Origin: Paenibacillus sp. FSL R10-2734
Lineage (GTDB): Bacteria; Bacillota; Bacilli; Paenibacillales; Paenibacillaceae
Length of the DNA stretch: 64,000 nt
NCBI RefSeq assembly: GCF_037963865.1
Contig: NZ_CP150170.1
Location: forward strand, 1,054,001-1,118,000
Reading direction: 5' to 3'
The notes under the pieces were generated by a model that ran no database searches, was not told the DNA's origin, and worked only from the letters and a program-made list of their open reading frames with translations. Each line of letters opens with the position of its first letter. Positions within the stretch are counted from its first letter, which is position 1. The translations under genes and the position numbers were made by a program. Shown here in pieces: positions 59,826-64,000 of this stretch.

Positions 59826-62800
59826 TTAGTAACGATCTTCGTTCTCTACAATCACCTCTACAGAGGCTTGGATTTTAGGGTCTTCAATATACGAAACAGT
59901 AATAGTGGCTTTCCCCTTCTTTAGACCGGTTATTTTACCATCTGCTGAAACTTCCAGGATAGCTGTGTTGCTGCTTGTCCAGAGGAGTTTATCTTTAAAG
60001 TCATTCTTGATTAAACTTCCTGGCCAAAGCACAAGTTCGTTATTAAATAAATCTCTGGAATTATCAGACCCAACTCCTATTTTGTATGTTGCAGGTAAGG
60101 ATAGGTTAATTAATTTAACACCAATTGCTATTTCTTTAAAGGCTTCAATCACAGGGGCAGAGTCCACCACCATCACTTTAACCTTGATTGATTTGGTAAA
60201 CACGTTGCCCTTTAACATTATTGATTTGTTATCAGGAGAAGGTACGAATGTTGCATAATTGCTGCCGTTACCTTCGAGGCTCCATTCGTATTGAACAGAA
60301 TCGGAATTCTCTGCAAGCAGAACGACAGACACATTTAACGGGATCTCACTTCCAATATTCACAAAAGAATCACCGTTAATCCGTATTTCACGAACAGGAT
60401 TAGTAATTTTAATTGTATGTTCATCAGTATCGGCTCCATCAGGCTTCCGGGTTGTTTTCACCGTAGCTACAATAGTTACAAATCCAGATTGTTTAGCCTG
60501 CAAGGTGGCGTTACTTCCGATGGATGAATCAGGATTCTTGGTTATCGTTGCATCGGCTGAATTAGATCCTGGCTTGATGGACCATTCGTAGCCGGTTATC
60601 GTTTCTTCAAAGGGCTCATAGCTGGCTTCGAAGGGAATTTTCTCGCCGACTATAGCGTGATCTGCTCCCTTAATAGTTAAATCAGGTGAAACCACAGTTA
60701 CTAATACAGTGGTAGAAACCCTACTTCCATCGTTTCTTACATCTCTTGCTGTAATCACTAATGTTGCTGCTTCAGCTCCAGCTCTCAGACCTGTAATGAC
60801 CCCTGTCTCTGTAACTGATACAACATCTGGCTGCAACGACAACCAAATTACTTCTTTATTGTTGGCATCCTCAGGCGTTATAACGGGTAGAAGTTTCAGT
60901 TCACTACCTATCCGAATTCGAGTATCTTGAAGTTGAATGCTTGCTACTTTAACGATCGCTTCAAAGGAGATCGGCGAGAAGCTTATTGTTACCCGGTCCC
61001 GTATGACTGGTGTCGGATTCGGTAAATTCCCAGTGAATGAAGATAGCTCAATACTGTGCCCACCATTATATTGAGAGATGGATTTTCCGATTACCGAGCC
61101 AACAATATCACCTGTAAAAGATATATTTGCTAATGGAGCCAGAATTGAACCATAGATTTTGTATCCATGTAGGTTCAATGAAGTAGCTTCATAAAAATTG
61201 TATAAAACGTTATTACTGCGCACTCCCTCGAGGGTATTGGAACCATTGCTGACGGTTACATTCTGTCCAGGAATATTGACAACAGTAGTGGAACTAGGTG
61301 GTGTATTAATGTTCAGACTTTTAATATTTCCATTGATTGGTGATAAATAAAAGACGTTAAGGTTAGGATCAATCCCTTTTAGAGTGATGGTGTGCTCTGG
61401 ACCTGTTGGTTTGGCAGTCTCCGGTAATGTTGCATACGATAAGGAGCGACTTTTCAGGCCTTTCGCAACCTCAGCGAAATTAATGAACTTATCTTTATGC
61501 AGGGTTTGTTTAAGGAGGTAATCTGGAGCAGTTATACTACCTCCGTAATAAGCCATCCCATTCAGTGTACCGCCATCTAAGCTCAGGTTTCCACCTGCTA
61601 CAATAGTCGCAGTAGTTTTGGTATTCGTTAATGATTGCCCTACACCAAAAGAGTTGATATATATATTCCCGCCTGCTGCTATGCGCCAGTTATTGGTGAA
61701 TCCAATGTTTCGAAAATCAATGTTCTCTAGCATAAAGATTGAATGATCATTAGCTATGCCGAGTGAAGTGATTGGAGCGCTGGATCCAGGAAAAGTAAGT
61801 GCCTCTGCATGAATATCCTCATAAGTGATTTTTGAATTATCTAGCAGGTATAACTTCTTTTCCTGCGGAACTGCTATAAGACTAAAAGAGATAGTAGTAC
61901 TGTTTTCTGGCGTATAAGATTTGACGTTGTTACTCTCTGTTAACTTGTAAGTGATGTTTCCTAGATTTTTAGTTAAAGTATATCCTGTGCTTAAAGTACC
62001 GCTCTTGGTCATACCATCCGGGAGAGGTTCGCTAAATTCCAAATTCGGAGGAAACTTTTCTTCAAACTGAACGTCTGAAATCACTAGGTTATTAATTCCT
62101 TGTTCACCGGGATCAACAGCAAGATAGGGAACAGAGTTTGGCGTTACAGTGTACGTAAATATAATCGGCTTACCCTTCTCAACAGTAGCGGAAGGCTGTG
62201 TACGTTGAATCGTGAGGTTCGAATCGATCTTTTGTACAGTCACGTTTACGATTTTAGTTGAGAGTGCGCCTTGTTTATCCCAAGCAGTAATCTCGATTTG
62301 AAGATTTCCACCTGCAGGGAGAGGGTTGTTAAAAGCCTGAGTAACTGTCTCTCCAGATAAAATTGCCTTCTCGTTCATTATGTAGCCGGCAATTACATTG
62401 TCGTTTTGTTTAAACTTTACACTGGTAAATAGGTTCTTGTCCTTCAAATCCCAGTCATCGACTGTATAACTGACGACCAGTTGGTTCTGATACGAAGGCT
62501 TTATACTGTTGTCAGAGGGTGTGTGCACTGTGATTTCCGGAGCATGATTAGCACCTGTAAATGCACGGTACATCGTATTTACGAACAACTTTTGTTCCCA
62601 CTTTGGAAAAGACGTTGCTTCATTTTTTTTATAAGATGTTCCAATGATATGTCCGGTTCCTGAGTAAGTCACATTTCCTTTTGAATACGTATAGTAATGG
62701 TTCCAGCTATCATTGCTATCCCGGTTACTACCAGTGATATTGTACCAAGGGGTCACTGAGGGGTCCTCTAAGTCAAGGGTGAAATATTGATTATGTGTAC

Positions 62801-64000
62801 TGGCTACAGTATTCCTACCATCTTGAACACTTAAATTAAAAGGATATTGTGTGAGTAACCCATCATTCACAGGAGTAATAGATGTTGATGTGCTTGGAGC
62901 ATTTAATCCCAAGTTGGTCTGAGGGGTGGTTTGACCGGTAATTCCTTGGAACTTCTTCGTCCATTGGCTGCTATTGTTGTTGCTGGTGTTAATATAAATA
63001 GTATCGTGAGTGAACATGGCAGATTGTTTAGTTTCATTTATGAATTTTAATACGGCATCCGCCGAAAGTTCGTTAATTGGAGCTTTTTCATTGTATATAT
63101 CCCGGAATCCAAATAGGAGCATGTCGTATGTGCCGTTCAAACCGTATTTTGGTGTAGAACTTTCCTTATTCTTAATGTAATCGTTGAATTGAGTCATTGT
63201 TTTTGTATCGATAACCAGTTCGTAGTCTTTGTCTAGGCTATTTAGAAAACTGGAATCCATTACTAATTCATTATTAATGAGTTGGCTGTCATTATTTCCA
63301 TCAGGTAATATCTGCAATACATTAACCATCGTCTTCTTACCCTTAAATTGGATAGTACCGGTAGTGAAATCACTTAGAACCTTTTGATTCAGAGAATCTA
63401 CCGCCTCTAGCTTCCAATATAATAGACCTGAATAAGTCTTAGGAATCTTATATTTGATTTCACCGGCTGGCGAAGTGCTCAAGGACGTGGTAGCAACGAC
63501 TTGATCTTCAGTCATTTTTATGGACTTATCTAAGCCCAGATAGAGCTTAACAAGTATAGGATTTGTTCCTAAATTAACATTTGAAACTTTGAACTTGAAT
63601 GTGAGCTCATCGCCGGGCGTATAGATCTTGGGTACAGTCGCACCGTATTCGATAATTTGACTCTTGTTAGTAATCTCTAGTTGAGGTCTTTGCTTCAATT
63701 TGGACAAATAAGTGGAATTACTTTTTTTCAATTCGGAGATAAAGGCATTTAACTCAGAATCATTGAAGAATAGAACATTGGATTTTGGGGTTAATGCCTG
63801 GTATGTATTAAAGGTCTTATATAAAATTCCGTTCTGTGTTGGAGCTGAGAAGGGCTGCTTGTGGAAAATTACATATAACCCTTTGTTAATAAAATAATCG
63901 GTAATTTCTTTAGCTTTTAGATTAGTTATGTCGTTCATGACAGATTTAGTATTATGGTCTTTTCCAGAGACCTTATTCGTACTGTAAGTCCCCCTCCCTA
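59826..64000 (-). CDS. giant adhesin-like protein with choice-of-anchor A and Big2-like domains, 5' end cut by window edge
   Basis: The minus-strand frame is open to base 64000. The first ATG (63938) has no ribosome site, so the true start is outside. Counted from that Met, residues ~1-480 resemble DUF5057 (YVIFHKQPF, VNVLQILPDGNN, TYDMLLFGFRDIYN). Residues ~735-985 are a choice-of-anchor A domain (WRIAAGGNIYINSFG, AGGNLSLDGGTLNGMAYYGG, LYNFYEATSLNLHGYKIYGS, GDIVGSVIGKS). At least two Big2-like Ig domains (~995-1080 and ~1290-1370; TGVITGLRAG and DGKITGLKKGKATITVSY) close it. No SLH, LPXTG or membrane anchor is seen at the C-terminus. It is probably a secreted adhesin working with the convergent pseudopilin genes, which is inference. 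Confidence 0.82.
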   Translation of the reverse strand, partial: GRGTYSTNKVSGKDHNTKSVMNDITNLKAKEITDYFINKGLYVIFHKQPFSAPTQNGILYKTFNTYQALTPKSNVLFFNDSELNAFISELKKSNSTYLSKLKQRPQLEITNKSQIIEYGATVPKIYTPGDELTFKFKVSNVNLGTNPILVKLYLGLDKSIKMTEDQVVATTSLSTSPAGEIKYKIPKTYSGLLYWKLEAVDSLNQKVLSDFTTGTIQFKGKKTMVNVLQILPDGNNDSQLINNELVMDSSFLNSLDKDYELVIDTKTMTQFNDYIKNKESSTPKYGLNGTYDMLLFGFRDIYNEKAPINELSADAVLKFINETKQSAMFTHDTIYINTSNNNSSQWTKKFQGITGQTTPQTNLGLNAPSTSTSITPVNDGLLTQYPFNLSVQDGRNTVASTHNQYFTLDLEDPSVTPWYNITGSNRDSNDSWNHYYTYSKGNVTYSGTGHIIGTSYKKNEATSFPKWEQKLFVNTMYRAFTGANHAPEITVHTPSDNSIKPSYQNQLVVSYTVDDWDLKDKNLFTSVKFKQNDNVIAGYIMNEKAILSGETVTQAFNNPLPAGGNLQIEITAWDKQGALSTKIVNVTVQKIDSNLTIQRTQPSATVEKGKPIIFTYTVTPNSVPYLAVDPGEQGINNLVISDVQFEEKFPPNLEFSEPLPDGMTKSGTLSTGYTLTKNLGNITYKLTESNNVKSYTPENSTTISFSLIAVPQEKKLYLLDNSKITYEDIHAEALTFPGSSAPITSLGIANDHSIFMLENIDFRNIGFTNNWRIAAGGNIYINSFGVGQSLTNTKTTATIVAGGNLSLDGGTLNGMAYYGGSITAPDYLLKQTLHKDKFINFAEVAKGLKSRSLSYATLPETAKPTGPEHTITLKGIDPNLNVFYLSPINGNIKSLNINTPPSSTTVVNIPGQNVTVSNGSNTLEGVRSNNVLYNFYEATSLNLHGYKIYGSILAPLANISFTGDIVGSVIGKSISQYNGGHSIELSSFTGNLPNPTPVIRDRVTISFSPISFEAIVKVASIQLQDTRIRIGSELKLLPVITPEDANNKEVIWLSLQPDVVSVTETGVITGLRAGAEAATLVITARDVRNDGSRVSTTVLVTVVSPDLTIKGADHAIVGEKIPFEASYEPFEETITGYEWSIKPGSNSADATITKNPDSSIGSNATLQAKQSGFVTIVATVKTTRKPDGADTDEHTIKITNPVREIRINGDSFVNIGSEIPLNVSVVLLAENSDSVQYEWSLEGNGSNYATFVPSPDNKSIMLKGNVFTKSIKVKVMVVDSAPVIEAFKEIAIGVKLINLSLPATYKIGVGSDNSRDLFNNELVLWPGSLIKNDFKDKLLWTSSNTAILEVSADGKITGLKKGKATITVSYIEDPKIQASVEVIVENEDRY

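Overview
The window looks like chromosomal DNA of a spore-forming, flagellated, S-layer-bearing Firmicute, most likely Paenibacillus. The evidence is an alpha/beta-type spore SASP, four or five SLH-anchored surface proteins, many TTG/GTG starts with strong AGGAGG-type ribosome sites, sigma-D-type flagellar promoters (TAAA-N15/16-GCCGATAT), and a gene order close to Bacillus subtilis: degS-degU-comFA-comFC-yvyF-flgM-flgN-flgK-flgL-yviE-fliW-csrA-hag-flaG-fliD-fliS-fliT-(csp, SLH)-hpf-secA-prfB-yitT. No rRNA, tRNA, CRISPR array, prophage or intact insertion sequence was found.

Layout. 1-17.7 kb is a cell-surface region: an SLH protein cut by the left edge, a small helical protein, the main S-layer-type protein with two in-frame translation starts, a small secreted protein, a SASP, metK, a large Big_5/SwmB/SLH protein and a phosphodiester glycosidase with copper-amine-oxidase-like repeats. 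17.7-33.7 kb is the DegSU, competence and late-flagellar region. It contains the FliW-CsrA-Hag switch, with an excellent CsrA-type site in the hag leader and three good sigma-D promoters. 33.9-42.0 kb holds a cold-shock gene, another SLH protein, long-form hpf, secA, prfB with its +1 programmed frameshift, and a YitT membrane protein. 42.1-50.8 kb is a complete arginine pathway from N-acetylglutamate onward, argCJBDF-argG-argH, with a palindromic candidate ARG box over the argC -10.

50.8-56.6 kb is accessory. A minus-strand FliB-type flagellin lysine methylase gene is followed by a decayed 77-bp copy of an internal argH segment. Next comes a three-gene set related to the two halves of the plant Tm-1 protein: an AraC regulator fused to a Tm-1/PEP-hydrolase-like TIM barrel, a UPF0261 (Tm-1 N-half) protein, and a free TIM-barrel (Tm-1 C-half) protein. 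A minus-strand esterase closes this part. 56.8-64 kb has three overlapping pseudopilin/PilX-like genes convergent with a very large adhesin-like gene (DUF5057-like plus choice-of-anchor A plus Big2-like) that runs off the right edge.

The most interesting unexplained signal is a ~160-nt structured element present twice, 57-62 nt upstream of prfB and of argG. The two copies share conserved bulge sequences. Their long helices differ in sequence but keep pairing through compensatory changes, as expected of a structured RNA. I do not recognise it as a named family. Other notable points are the split Tm-1-like cassette, the argH relic beside the flagellin methylase gene, an extreme GC island inside comFA, a GT-A-like short gene where B. 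subtilis has degV, and the tandem S-layer starts.
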